A stretch of 64,000 bases of DNA. It comes from Pseudomonadales bacterium. Lineage in GTDB: Bacteria > Pseudomonadota > Gammaproteobacteria > Pseudomonadales > Porticoccaceae. The position numbers and the translations under genes were made by a program. This document shows, piece after piece, positions 1 to 8,949 of this stretch. Position 1 is the first letter of the stretch. Each line of letters starts with the position of its first letter. The stretch lies in contig JACKOF010000001.1 in NCBI GenBank assembly GCA_024234435.1, forward strand, positions 620,001-684,000, in the 5' to 3' direction. The notes under the pieces were generated by a model. It saw only the letters and a list, made by a program, of their open reading frames with translations. It did no database searches and was not told the DNA's origin.

Positions 1-239
1 AATGGGGACTCCCTCCAGGCTGATAATGCGTAGATTCTTTGCTCAGTCTCGCCGGATTGTCTGGCCTGTTCGGTATGCATCTGGATGCAGTATGCGCAGC
101 CGTTGATCTGCGAGGCACGTATCTTTATAAGTTCTTTCAGGCGTGGGTTAAGCGCTGCTGAGTTAATGTATTTTTCGAGACCGAACATGGCTGTGTAGGC
201 ATCGGGTTCCACTTGTTTGATTTGTATTCTGGCTTCCAT
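1..239 (-). CDS. Carboxymuconolactone decarboxylase (AhpD-like) family protein, partial
   Basis: The first 79 residues of a protein running leftward off the window edge. It opens MEARIQIKQVEPDAYTAM and contains CAYCIQMH, the CxxC-xxxH signature of the CMD/AhpD-like family. These are alkylhydroperoxidase-like or decarboxylase-like proteins with a redox CxxC. The ATG at 239-237 is the first in frame. It is divergent from a MocR regulator about 100 bp away, an arrangement in which the regulator often controls its neighbour. The C-terminal half is not visible, so the substrate cannot be told. Confidence 0.85.
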   Translation of the reverse strand, partial: MEARIQIKQVEPDAYTAMFGLEKYINSAALNPRLKELIKIRASQINGCAYCIQMHTEQARQSGETEQRIYALSAWRESP

Positions 240-296
240 AGGTTCAATTTATCCTTGAAGTGAAAACGGAGGTGTGGATAAATCATACTGAAATAC

Positions 297-314
297 GGAC
301 CCTTAAAAAGGTCC
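297..314. promoter_or_regulatory. Inverted repeat in the CMD/MocR intergenic region
   Basis: GGACC at 297-301 and GGTCC at 310-314 form an inverted repeat with an A/T-rich 8-nt centre, 28 bp before the MocR start. Its place between two divergent genes makes it a candidate operator for the MocR protein. The arms are short, so this is inference only. Confidence 0.35.
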
Positions 315-341
315 ACTTTTTTATTTTTGTAGGAACCGCTT

Positions 342-1895
342 TTGATCAAGCAATCACCAGCACATCCGCAGCGATTTCCGTTTGATATGCTAGTGATCGA
401 TCACACCAGTGCAACAGCCATTTTCCGTCAACTGGAAAGCCAGTTGCGCGAGGCAATATGGGAGGGGTTGCTGGCTCCGGGCGAAAAACTGCCTGCAACT
501 CGCCGTCTGGCTAAAGAGCTGTCGGTGGCGCGCAACACTGTGATCAATGCCTATGAGCAATTGATCGTAGAAGGCTTTATTGAAGCTGTGCCAGGTTCCG
601 GCACGCGAGTGATGCGAGACTTGCCGTCGAGAAGACCGCCCGAGTCCAGCAGAGAAGGGGCTTATGAACGGGAAACCATGCCCTTAACGCTGTCCTCACG
701 TTACCAATATGCCTCAATGGTCGGTGATATGGTTCCACTGGAAGAGGGTCCGTCAGCGCGTCCTTTCAGGGCTCACCTTCCCGCGTTTAAAGAGTTTCCG
801 CACGCGCAGTGGGCGCAATTGATGGCCAGACGACTTCGCCAGCAACCGCAACAGTGGTTGGAGAAAAGTTCACCTCTGGGTTATGGCCCCCTGCGTGAGG
901 CTATTTCCGGTTACCTGGGGGCGTCGCGGGGGTTGAAGGCTCAGACTGACCAGATCATCGTCACGGCAGGTGCCCAGCAGGGCATCGAACTGCTGGCAAA
1001 AGCATTCATTAATCCCGGTGACACCGTCTGCTTTGAAGAGCCGGGTTATACCCCTGCGGCCATTGCTTTTAAAATGGCGGGAGCAGATATTGTTTCTATC
1101 CCCGTTGATGAAGAGGGCATCAATGTCGATGTGCTAAATAAAAGCGTGCCCAAAGCGAAATTTATTTATGTCACGCCATCGCACCATTTCCCTTTGGGGG
1201 TTACCCTTTCCCAATCACGGCGCAAAGCCCTGCTGCAATGGGCAGCTAAAGCCGGTGCTGTTGTGCTGGAAGATGACTATAACGGTGAGTATCAATATCG
1301 GGGGCGTCCTTTGCCAACACTCTATGCGATGGCGGCACCCGGGCAGGTGATTTATATAGGCAGTTTCAGCAAGTTGTTGTTTCCCTCTCTGCGGCTGGGC
1401 TATCTGGTGGTTCCCAAAGCACAGACAAGACCTTTGGCCGCCATGCGCTGGCTGATAGATCGCCACTCTCCGCCACTGGAACAGGCAGTGCTGGCAGATT
1501 TTATTGATCAGGGTTATTTTGCCCGTCACCTGCGGCGCATGAGAACCCTGTATGCAGAACGTCAGCAGGCATTGATAGACGCCGCCGGGACATTTCTGGA
1601 TGGCATTATGTCAGTTCCGCCACTGGACAGTGGCTTGCATCTGATTGGCTGGCTGGAGCAGGGGGTGCAGGAAAGTCATGTACTGGATGCAGCCAGCCGT
1701 ATCGGTCTGGAGATTGCTCCCGTATCCGTGTTCAGCTCCGATTTTTTGCACAGCGCTCCCGCAAAGGACTCTTGTAAGGTTTTACAAAAACCAGGCTTGA
1801 TACTGGGTTACGCAGCCTACAGCAATGAAGAAATTCATTATCACATCAAGCTGCTGGGCAAAGCCTGTGCTTCAAACCCATTATGGCCGGGGTGA
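342..1895 (+). CDS. MocR-family (GntR HTH plus aminotransferase-like) regulator, PdxR type
   Basis: A 517-residue regulator. The N-terminal winged-helix GntR domain (about residues 20-90) contains LPATRRLAKELSVARNTV. It is followed by a full class-I aminotransferase fold (about 130-510). The PLP-binding lysine is visible in SFSKLLFPSLRLG (about K344), so the PLP site is probably intact. These regulators use PLP or aminoacyl-PLP as effector. The start is TTG 342 with AGGA at 331-334; an ATG at 387 is the alternative. Divergence from the CMD-family gene suggests it regulates that gene rather than PLP synthesis. Confidence 0.88.
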   Translation: MIKQSPAHPQRFPFDMLVIDHTSATAIFRQLESQLREAIWEGLLAPGEKLPATRRLAKELSVARNTVINAYEQLIVEGFIEAVPGSGTRVMRDLPSRRPPESSREGAYERETMPLTLSSRYQYASMVGDMVPLEEGPSARPFRAHLPAFKEFPHAQWAQLMARRLRQQPQQWLEKSSPLGYGPLREAISGYLGASRGLKAQTDQIIVTAGAQQGIELLAKAFINPGDTVCFEEPGYTPAAIAFKMAGADIVSIPVDEEGINVDVLNKSVPKAKFIYVTPSHHFPLGVTLSQSRRKALLQWAAKAGAVVLEDDYNGEYQYRGRPLPTLYAMAAPGQVIYIGSFSKLLFPSLRLGYLVVPKAQTRPLAAMRWLIDRHSPPLEQAVLADFIDQGYFARHLRRMRTLYAERQQALIDAAGTFLDGIMSVPPLDSGLHLIGWLEQGVQESHVLDAASRIGLEIAPVSVFSSDFLHSAPAKDSCKVLQKPGLILGYAAYSNEEIHYHIKLLGKACASNPLWPG

Positions 1896-1988
1896 GTTGG
1901 GATAAGGTTCGAAAGTCAGTTCACGATTGCCTAATAGGTTTGCCCCTGACAGCCATAATAGCTATTGCAGGTGATCAGTTGGAATACC

Positions 1989-3716
1989 TTACTCCTTTGC
2001 CAAGCCAGTTCTCCAGCTTTTTAACTGCTTCAATATTTTTTCTGGCTGATTAATCTGCGGTTCTGATTGCGTGTAATCATTTTCTGTTTCCCGCTCAGCA
2101 ATGATCACTTTGGCTTTCTCAAATGCTTCAACGAAGCTGTTTGATTGAGGTAACGCATCTTTAAAAAAAGCTTCTCCAAAGTGGGTGAACTGGTTGCTGT
2201 CATTACAGCCAAAGGATTTTTTGTCGCGGGCAGCGGCGGTAATCACAAGGGTATGGTCGTCTTGAAGGTACGGAATATAGCCTCCGGAATAGCACGAAGA
2301 AACAATGATAACCTTCCATTTAACAGGCAGGCTCTTCACCATATCAGCGAGCTGCTCTGCACTTATATCTCTGAGTTCCAGGCCTGGTTGCTCAATGTTG
2401 AGTTGATGGGTTTTAGAGCCATGACTGGACAGAAAGACAAACAAAATATCTTCATTGGCGTCCATTTTCTCAGCCATTCGCTGCAAGGTCTGCTGCACAC
2501 TGGTTGCAGTGGCCAGGGGGTATTCTTGAATGGTGGAGCGGTCATTAATCAGTACAGCTGAGGTTCCTTTGGTGTTCAGATTGGAGTCGAAGTAGTTTTT
2601 TGCGAATAGCACTTCACGTCGAAACACTGCTTGAGAACCGTATCCAGCCACCCCCAGAAAGTACATATCGATTTTATTGCTGTTGCTATGGCGCAGTGCA
2701 CCAAGTTGGGTGTTGAGCAATTCATTCTGGTTGTAGAGCACTGCTTCGGCAATTTGGTCTTCTGGCGTTATATGGCATTCACCTTCACAGCTATACAGCT
2801 TTCCATGCTTCCACTTTCCGGTAACAGTTGCCATGCCATCTAAAGGTTCACCATAGGTTAAAGTGCCCATACCGTGGTATCTGCCATACTCAAATTGACC
2901 TACGTAGCGATCACCATTGTCGAATATCAGCGTACCTTCGCCATGGTAGTAACCATGCTCAAAATTTCCTGTGTAATGGCTACCATTCTCGTCTGTATAT
3001 TCTCCCTTACCATGAAAAAGGCCATACTGAAAACCACCTTTGTAGTGTTTGCCTTCGGCAGAGATGTATTCACCGTCACCGTTTAAAACACCATCGCTAA
3101 AGTTGCCAATGTACTTATCTCCGTTTTTGTGTGTCATCACGCCATCACCGGCTATAGCCCAATCTTTAAAAGTGCCTTCAAAGAGCGAGCCGTCAGGGTA
3201 TTCATAGATCCCTTGACCAGTAAATTCACCGTCTACAAATTCGCCTGTATACCTTCCTTCTTCCTTGGTAAGGTAATCACCTTTGCCATGGTAAACGCCA
3301 TTTTTAAACTCACCCTCATAGCGATCATCATTGGCCAGGGTGTACTCCCCCTGGCCATGAAACAAATTGCGCTGAAACTCGCCAGTATAGGTATAACCGT
3401 TGAATTTATAGGTGCCGTGGCCATTGGGTATACCGCCTTTGAATTCGCCTTCGTAAACAGAGCCATCTGACGTATGAAGCACACCCTTACCCTCCATGGT
3501 GCCGTTTCGGAAGGTGCCTTTGTAAGATGAACCTTCCGGCCACTCTATATACCCGGTGCCGTGTAATAACTCTCCCATCTTTTCGCCTGTGTATTTGCCA
3601 CCATCAGGCAGGTAGGTGACGGTTGTATGTTCAATCAGGAGGGTGTTGTAAAGGGTGAAGACAATGAGGCTGCCAAATAGACTGCCGAGGACAAAATTAA
3701 GGGCGGGCTTTTGCAT
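1989..3716 (-). CDS. Membrane-anchored MORN-repeat protein with C-terminal C13 (legumain-like) peptidase domain
   Basis: A 575-residue protein. An N-terminal hydrophobic anchor (about residues 8-28) is followed by eleven MORN repeats plus a partial twelfth (for example YTGEFQRNLFHGQG, YEGEFKNGVYHGKG) over about residues 40-310. The C-terminal domain is caspase-like: FLSSHGS gives the catalytic His (about H432) and SSCYSGG the catalytic Cys (about C475), the order of family C13. The ATG at 3716 is preceded by AAGGAAG; the longer frame to 3761 lacks this. MORN repeats commonly bind membranes or act as scaffolds, so a membrane-tethered protease is likely. Its substrate is unknown. Confidence 0.85.
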   Translation of the reverse strand: MQKPALNFVLGSLFGSLIVFTLYNTLLIEHTTVTYLPDGGKYTGEKMGELLHGTGYIEWPEGSSYKGTFRNGTMEGKGVLHTSDGSVYEGEFKGGIPNGHGTYKFNGYTYTGEFQRNLFHGQGEYTLANDDRYEGEFKNGVYHGKGDYLTKEEGRYTGEFVDGEFTGQGIYEYPDGSLFEGTFKDWAIAGDGVMTHKNGDKYIGNFSDGVLNGDGEYISAEGKHYKGGFQYGLFHGKGEYTDENGSHYTGNFEHGYYHGEGTLIFDNGDRYVGQFEYGRYHGMGTLTYGEPLDGMATVTGKWKHGKLYSCEGECHITPEDQIAEAVLYNQNELLNTQLGALRHSNSNKIDMYFLGVAGYGSQAVFRREVLFAKNYFDSNLNTKGTSAVLINDRSTIQEYPLATATSVQQTLQRMAEKMDANEDILFVFLSSHGSKTHQLNIEQPGLELRDISAEQLADMVKSLPVKWKVIIVSSCYSGGYIPYLQDDHTLVITAAARDKKSFGCNDSNQFTHFGEAFFKDALPQSNSFVEAFEKAKVIIAERETENDYTQSEPQINQPEKILKQLKSWRTGLAKE

Positions 3717-3934
3717 GAGAGTACTTCCTTTTCCTGCGATATTTCTTCCATGTGTGGGCAATCACTGATTCTAGAAGGGTATAGTATCCGTGCATTGTTA
3801 TCCAGCTTGTTTGAAAGAGAAAAGAAGCTGAATATGACTCCAGCTTCACTTTGTTTTGGTGATTGGTTTCCAGTTCAACATATTTAGCGCCAAAACTATT
3901 GGTAGGTCTTTACGATTATTTTAATTGCCGTGTT

Positions 3935-3970
3935 AAAAAGCCGACGTCTCTTTCGGGATGTCGGCTTTTT
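3935..3970 (-). terminator. Rho-independent terminator
   Basis: AAAAAGCCGAC and GTCGGCTTTTT form a long G/C-rich stem with A and T tracts on both sides. It lies just 3' of the leftward gene ending at 3996 and would also stop rightward transcription. Confidence 0.85.
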
Positions 3971-3995
3971 GGTTGCTAATTGGCGCTTTCCCGCG

Positions 3996-5711
3996 TTAGC
4001 AGTTGCCATACTTCAAGGTTGCGGAGCAATTTTGCAGCGCCGTTTTTTGTGGGCATTGAGGGTCCATATTCCGCCATTTAGTAGGCACATATTTCCCATT
4101 TTTTTTGCAGTCACACCGGACATGGCTGCCGCCATCTCCGCGCCACGCTGTTTCACAGTTTTTGCAGCTTCTTGTATAACCACCAGTGGGCATTATGGGA
4201 GTAAATCCGTTGTCCAAAATGTGGATGTTATTGGTTAGTTGCTCCCGTACCCGGTTGTAACACTGTGGTTGGTTGGGGTCGGCTGAACACTGCGCGTCAA
4301 TGGTTGGTTTTAGCCATAGCTTATTAATCATCGCGCGATAGACAGAATCTGAAGGTTTTTGGCAAATATCCAGTATTTTTGAATCGCTGACTAACGGATA
4401 AAACAGGCGGTAGTCAAATTGACTCAACTTACCATCAACAATCGTTGTGGTTGCCGGGCAGGTTGCACTTCCGGTTTTTAGTCGTGCGCCAGCCAACAAA
4501 GCCTTGCTACTGCAATTTGGAGGATTGCTCATACTAGAGTTCATTTGTTTAGAGCATGTTTCCAAAGAACTAAAAATGGTTTTGTTATAATCCAGAATCT
4601 CATCCTGTTTATCAGCAAGGCATTGCTTTGAGACAGCTCTGTTCCATTTTAACTTTGTGGTCAAAGGGCCGTCGCGCATTTGACCCAATGCGTCCCATAC
4701 CGAATTAAGGTCTCGGTAACGTCTTGCTGCATCAATAGCGTCCTGCACTACGCCAAAACGGTAGCTATCTGTATTAGGAATTAAGGATGCATACGAGACA
4801 ACACGCATCCTTATACCTGCGTCATTTTTAAAAACCTCGTGAGAAAACTTGTCGACAGTCTGTTTAAGGTTATCAATGCTCGACACCGATAATTCTTTAC
4901 CATCACCGCCTACCGCCCTGTAACTCGCCGTAAATTGGGTGCCGCTACTTTTCTTAACACTGCTGATAAATCCATCTACGCTGACATCAACTGCCGAACT
5001 GGAGCCTTTTAGTGAAGCTTCCAGCTTCTTTTTACTGTCTTCCGATGTGGTGGCTAATGCCGCCAAAACATTCAAGCGGCCACCGTAATAGATGTCAGCC
5101 ACGAAACCATCGCCACACCGACGAAAAAACTCTTTGGGATTGCTCGCCAGTAAATCGATATATTCGGGTAATACCCTGATATCGGTAAAGCGCGCGGCTA
5201 TTTCACTGGCGGAAATCATTTTGACCGAAGGGATAAATTGCGCGTCAAGGCTTTTACTTGTTGCTCCATAGATAGAGTCGGCGCGAGTCTCTACGGCGAC
5301 ATAACCGGCTACATTCGTGTTTTCAGCACTGACCTCTTTGCTTTGCGCATATTTTGCAGAGCCTTCCACCTTGTAGAGAAGCCCTCGGTAAGTCGCCGAG
5401 GCATTCAGACCAAAACCATCTTCAATATCAGTTTTTGAATGAACCAGGCGAAAGCTGCCCTCATATTGCCCGTCTTTATGTCCGCTCGGATTTTTTTTGT
5501 AGCTAAAACTTTTTGGGTCCAGGCAGGTAGCTCGCCCGGTACTGATATCATTTTCAATGCTATTCCAGCCAACGGCTAGTTTTGCTTCCGGCTGAAACTC
5601 AAGAACCTGAAACAGCTCGCTGGACGATGCAGGGAAAGAAAATGAATAAGAAAAAATTATGAATAGTGAAAGAGCTAAAAACTTGAGGTGTTGAAAGTTG
5701 GTGTAAAGCAT
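3996..5711 (-). CDS. Secreted Cys-rich protein with possible MACPF-like region, function unknown
   Basis: A 571-residue protein with a clear signal peptide (hydrophobic stretch about residues 10-30, ending near FPASSS). A central stretch around residues 195-225 contains FFRRCGDGFVADIYYGG, which recalls the core signature of MACPF/perforin-like pore formers, where a fixed aromatic/CGD/GG pattern precedes the membrane hairpins. The C-terminal third carries many cysteines, including CKNC and CDCK, consistent with disulfides after export. TTGGAGG precedes the ATG. The MACPF link rests on one motif; a plain exported protein of unknown fold is the alternative. Confidence 0.7.
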   Translation of the reverse strand: MLYTNFQHLKFLALSLFIIFSYSFSFPASSSELFQVLEFQPEAKLAVGWNSIENDISTGRATCLDPKSFSYKKNPSGHKDGQYEGSFRLVHSKTDIEDGFGLNASATYRGLLYKVEGSAKYAQSKEVSAENTNVAGYVAVETRADSIYGATSKSLDAQFIPSVKMISASEIAARFTDIRVLPEYIDLLASNPKEFFRRCGDGFVADIYYGGRLNVLAALATTSEDSKKKLEASLKGSSSAVDVSVDGFISSVKKSSGTQFTASYRAVGGDGKELSVSSIDNLKQTVDKFSHEVFKNDAGIRMRVVSYASLIPNTDSYRFGVVQDAIDAARRYRDLNSVWDALGQMRDGPLTTKLKWNRAVSKQCLADKQDEILDYNKTIFSSLETCSKQMNSSMSNPPNCSSKALLAGARLKTGSATCPATTTIVDGKLSQFDYRLFYPLVSDSKILDICQKPSDSVYRAMINKLWLKPTIDAQCSADPNQPQCYNRVREQLTNNIHILDNGFTPIMPTGGYTRSCKNCETAWRGDGGSHVRCDCKKNGKYVPTKWRNMDPQCPQKTALQNCSATLKYGNC

Positions 5712-5852
5712 CTATGCCTCCAACTGCTTGGGTAAGCAGGTGATCCATTTTTAGGGAAATTACAGGCTAGTACAAAGATTCTATTTTTACTAGACAGCAG
5801 GTCGCAAAGTTGGGAATCGCTCAATAAAGCGGTGAGCAGCGGTTATCGTAAA

Positions 5853-5888
5853 CGCCCCCAAATAACAACCTTTAGTGGTTTGGGGGCG
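5853..5888 (-). terminator. Candidate terminator hairpin
   Basis: CGCCCCCAAA and TTTGGGGGCG form a 10-bp stem about 50 bp past the stop of the leftward HopJ-family gene. Only a short T-rich stretch follows on the minus strand. Confidence 0.5.
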
Positions 5889-5935
5889 GCTAGGTGTTTA
5901 GGGCGCGGGTTAATTTGGTGACTTTATCTACGGTT

Positions 5936-6280
5936 CTAACGTAACGACAGCGGCTCGGCTTCAAAAGTAATACCAGCCCAACCCGATTGCAGAAAGTTGC
6001 GAATATTTTGGTGGTTATCACCTTGAGGGTTTTCTAAAACTTCCTCTCGATAATAACGGCCAAAACAATGCAGTGTTTGCTCTTCAGTCAAACCATGTTG
6101 CTTGGCAAACGCAAAAATCTTGCACGAGCCGGAATTTTCGCCCGCCTTGTTTACCAACGAACCATTAGCGAATTGCGAAGGGGTAAAGTTATACGCTCCA
6201 TCAATAGCCGCTATGGTTTCATCAAACTCAATGGCAGCAGCGTCGTCATTAATTTTTTTAAGCAAGTTCTCAAGCGTCAT
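5936..6280 (-). CDS. HopJ type III effector family protein
   Basis: A 114-residue protein with the layout of the HopJ family: FDETIAAIDGAYNFTP near the N-terminus, then GSCKIFAFAKQHGLTEEQTLHCFGRYYREEVL and a C-terminal IRNFLQSGWAGI. Despite the name, homologues occur widely in non-pathogenic gammaproteobacteria, and no type III secretion genes are present here. A cytoplasmic housekeeping role is therefore more likely than an effector role. GGAGA lies upstream of the ATG. The biochemical function is unknown. Confidence 0.85.
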   Translation of the reverse strand: MTLENLLKKINDDAAAIEFDETIAAIDGAYNFTPSQFANGSLVNKAGENSGSCKIFAFAKQHGLTEEQTLHCFGRYYREEVLENPQGDNHQNIRNFLQSGWAGITFEAEPLSLR

Positions 6281-6599
6281 GGGTGGTCATTCTCCGATAG
6301 CAACGTGTTGGTTGAAAGTTTATCTGTAATGGGGGTTTTAATGTATATCTGTCATTGGCTAGAAGCTGATACTTGGGGGAAATAAATGCGTCCCCTTTTT
6401 AGCTCCCCTTTTTAGCTCACCCTTAGCTTGATCTTCAGTGGAAACTCTAATCCAGATACCAACTCGTTTTGTTGGCGTGTCCATGCTAAATCCTTTTATA
6501 AGCTTATTGGACGATTTAGTGTACCGAGGGTTTTGGGGTTTGGTAAGGGTGTTTGATTGTTACGGATTGATTAATCGATGGAATATTTCTAACACGATA
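6281..6599. other. Gene-poor gap with a recombinase scrap
   Basis: No intact gene. The stretch holds the serine-recombinase 5' remnant described separately. Around 6385-6418 are short repeats of the form TCCCCTTTTTAGCTC, resembling the GGGGAC-type sequences found next to REP or IS200-like elements. Confidence 0.6.
6416..6484 (-). pseudogene. 5' remnant of a serine recombinase (resolvase family)
   Basis: Reading leftward from the ATG at 6484-6482 gives MDTPTKRVGIWIRVSTEDQA and then KGE. This is the start of a resolvase N-terminal domain; the nucleophile serine sits in the IRVSTEDQ motif. AAAGGA precedes the ATG at normal spacing. Homology stops after about 23 codons, the frame runs into the GGGGACGCATTTATT sequence and soon ends. 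It is a leftover of a lost mobile element. Confidence 0.65.
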
Positions 6600-7130
6600 C
6601 TAACTACCGGTTAGCTTTATGATCTTATAATTCTCTCCTTCATCGAGAACTTCTACGTTCACATCATCAGAATCTCCTAGATGAATATCATCAAGAACGC
6701 CGAGAGTGGCATCAAGAAGTAGTTTTTCCTCTTTTGAATCAGACGAACCAACCCATTTATATTCCTTTTTTTCCCAAAGAGCTGTTTTTAACTTTTCTAG
6801 CAGAGAGGGGTCACGATCCTTGATAGATTCCAATAATTCACGCTCTTTCTGAAGAGCTTCTTTTAGGTCAGCTCTCTCTACCTCCTCACGGTAGGTAAGC
6901 CCTGTCTTTGATAAAGGACGATTGTAGTCAAGTAACTCTGATGTGCTTGTATTAAGAGCCATCGCTATTTTAGTTAAATTAATGAGAGAAATATTCCGCT
7001 CCCCTCTCTCAACGCCACCGATATAAGTTCTATCCAACCCACAAGCAAGAGCAAAGGATTCTTGTGAATAGCGATGATATTTCCGTAGCTCTCGCAGGCG
7101 TTTTCCAAATTCTTTCAGAGGGTCTTTCAT
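6600..7130 (-). CDS. XRE-family transcriptional regulator
   Basis: A 176-residue protein. An N-terminal Cro/CI-type helix-turn-helix (about residues 8-65) contains LRELRKYHRYSQESFALACG and DRTYIGGVERGERNIS. Its charged, partly coiled C-terminal half has no recognised domain. The ATG at 7130 follows an in-frame TTG at 7133; no strong ribosome site is visible. It is divergent from the membrane-protein/lipoprotein pair at 7277-7977 across 146 bp, so it may repress that pair or itself. Confidence 0.8.
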   Translation of the reverse strand: MKDPLKEFGKRLRELRKYHRYSQESFALACGLDRTYIGGVERGERNISLINLTKIAMALNTSTSELLDYNRPLSKTGLTYREEVERADLKEALQKERELLESIKDRDPSLLEKLKTALWEKKEYKWVGSSDSKEEKLLLDATLGVLDDIHLGDSDDVNVEVLDEGENYKIIKLTGS

Positions 7131-7276
7131 CAAAAAAATCGTACGTAATGACTACATATTTATAGAACATTGTTGACGTTTTTAAGTCCACGGGTTATAA
7201 ATATCTTCTTTGATGTCTTTAAGTATCTATATATAGAGGAATGGCATAACCATTAAACAATAAAAGGGAGCGGTAC

Positions 7277-7639
7277 ATGAGAGTAACAGCAATGGTTTTA
7301 GGGATTATTTGGGGATTGTTTTTAATGTTCTATGCACTTTACGTGTTTTTCGCTGGAGAGCTCACATCTGCGGTCGGTATGGGTGATAAGAGCTTATCTA
7401 TGCTTGGCAGTGTATTGACACCAATACTCGTTTTTGTCGGAGCTGGTCTAGCTATGCGAAAACCTGTTATTGCCGCTGCTTTATTTCTTTTTGCAGCGAT
7501 CATGGTTTTTGCAACCTTGGGGTTAAACGGAGCCAGTGCCTTTTTTGGTGGGCCAGTACTAATTGCTGCGGCCTTAGCCTTCTTTGGCGCAAAAGAGCTT
7601 TCCGACCTAACAACACAACCAACAACTCAAGGTAACTAA
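7277..7639 (+). CDS. Small integral membrane protein, function unknown
   Basis: A 120-residue protein with four predicted membrane segments (about 5-27, 41-60, 65-83 and 88-106) and a short polar tail. GGGAG lies 8 nt before the ATG. It is two bases from the next gene, a lipoprotein, so the two are probably cotranscribed. I do not recognise the family. Confidence 0.7.
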   Translation: MRVTAMVLGIIWGLFLMFYALYVFFAGELTSAVGMGDKSLSMLGSVLTPILVFVGAGLAMRKPVIAAALFLFAAIMVFATLGLNGASAFFGGPVLIAAALAFFGAKELSDLTTQPTTQGN

Positions 7640-7641
7640 CA

Positions 7642-7977
7642 ATGAAACACTCAAGATGGAAATACTTAGTGTTTTCTTTTGTCGTTCTTGCCTTGTTATC
7701 GGGTTGTAGTGGTAAAAAAGCTGAGTTTATTGCTCAGTTTAAAGAGGCTTACCCCAACGAAAAAGAAGATATAGCCGTTTGTGTCTATGACATAGCTAGT
7801 GATTCACTAGAGGATGATCAATACGACTTGTTTGTAGCAATGTTTTTTCGCGACCAGAAGAAACAAAAAGAAATTACAAACTCGCTTGGTTTGCTCAAGT
7901 CAGCTACCTCTGTTGCCAAGGTTGGTGTAGTTACTGGTCGTACTGTTATGAACTGTGGCTGGGAAGATAAGCCATGA
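7642..7977 (+). CDS. Predicted lipoprotein, function unknown
   Basis: A 111-residue protein with a type II signal peptide and the lipobox LLSGC (lipidated Cys about residue 22). The mature part is short, charged and contains a second conserved-looking Cys pair (VCVYD and NCGWED). It follows the four-helix membrane protein by two bases, and a hairpin follows its stop. Confidence 0.7.
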   Translation: MKHSRWKYLVFSFVVLALLSGCSGKKAEFIAQFKEAYPNEKEDIAVCVYDIASDSLEDDQYDLFVAMFFRDQKKQKEITNSLGLLKSATSVAKVGVVTGRTVMNCGWEDKP

Positions 7978-7997
7978 GGGGATAATTCATTATCCCC
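7978..7997 (+). terminator. Perfect hairpin after the lipoprotein gene
   Basis: GGGGATAA and TTATCCCC flank a 4-nt loop directly after the stop codon. No T tract follows, so it may be an mRNA-end stabiliser or a weak terminator. Confidence 0.5.
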
Positions 7998-8242
7998 AAA
8001 AACACCGCCCCATAGTTCTACGTCGTTAAGGATGAACCGATGCTACTGCTCTCTACCCTGATAAATATTTTGAAACATTCAATCAGATGGAAGCAACACC
8101 TACTACATCGCCAGTACACCAAAAGGTTAATACGCCTGCTCGGTAATAAGTGGCTCTATGTTCGCAGTTAGTTCTTTCGGCTACTCCATCAGCCCATAGT
8201 GTACTAAGCGAAAATAATTTCAAAAACTGAAAGGGATCAGCA

Positions 8243-8641
8243 ATGCGTATTACATTAACCATCACCAGCTTATTAACACTAACCCTGCTAACCGGCTGCA
8301 TATCGATGGAGCAACTTGAAGCATATAACGCTAAACATACTCAGGAAAAGGAAGAGCAGGAACGCTTAGCAGCTAAAGCCGATACGGTAAGAGCTATCTC
8401 ACCAGAGCAGACAAAGAAGTGTAAATACATCAATCAAGTTAGCGCAATGGCCGAGCTTTCTTTTTTTGGTGGCATGGAAGCAACTGAAAAGACAGCGATG
8501 AGAAATTTAAAAATTGAAGCTTTGAAACAGAATGCTAATGGGTTTCGTATAGCTGATCGCTTACTAGATAAAGGACGCGGCGGTTACGACCAAACTCGAC
8601 TGACACTTTACGGAGATATCTATAAGTGTTCTGGGTGGTGA
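8243..8641 (+). CDS. Predicted lipoprotein, function unknown
   Basis: A 132-residue protein with lipobox LLTGC (Cys about 19). A charged helical linker follows, then a compact domain beginning at about residue 62 with CKYINQVSAM, whose first Cys and the near-C-terminal CSGW Cys may pair. GGGAT precedes the ATG. The domain recalls small outer-membrane lipoproteins of the DUF4156 type, but I am not sure of the family. Confidence 0.65.
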   Translation: MRITLTITSLLTLTLLTGCISMEQLEAYNAKHTQEKEEQERLAAKADTVRAISPEQTKKCKYINQVSAMAELSFFGGMEATEKTAMRNLKIEALKQNANGFRIADRLLDKGRGGYDQTRLTLYGDIYKCSGW

Positions 8642-8949
8642 AATAGATTGTTCAAATGTAGCTTCATTTAAGCTTGATTCAAAATCATTAATTTATTGAT
8701 CCAGTTAATCACATTTTCAGCTATCAGGCTTCCCTCTATGAAGATCTCCAAGAAGAATAATTCAGTAAGGGGACACAAGAAACTACTGACCATACTCTAT
8801 TAGCGGTGGGATATGGTTGTATTTATAGAATTGATAGTTGGTTCGCAAGTTATTGCATAAAGCTTTTATTTTCGACACTTCACATCAGTTCGCTCTATTT
8901 CAGGGCATTTTTAAAAATCTACGGCTATTAGCCAGAGGAGGTTAGTACT
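8642..8949. other. 308-bp gap without a gene
   Basis: A/T-rich sequence with no convincing coding frame. CAGTAAGGGGACAC at about 8762-8775 resembles the GGGGAC motif seen near 6390. A ribosome site AGGAGG at 8936-8941 serves the next gene. Confidence 0.5.

Noticed and set aside
5936..6280. HopJ as a secreted virulence effector
   Set aside because: No type III secretion genes nearby, and the family is common in free-living gammaproteobacteria.
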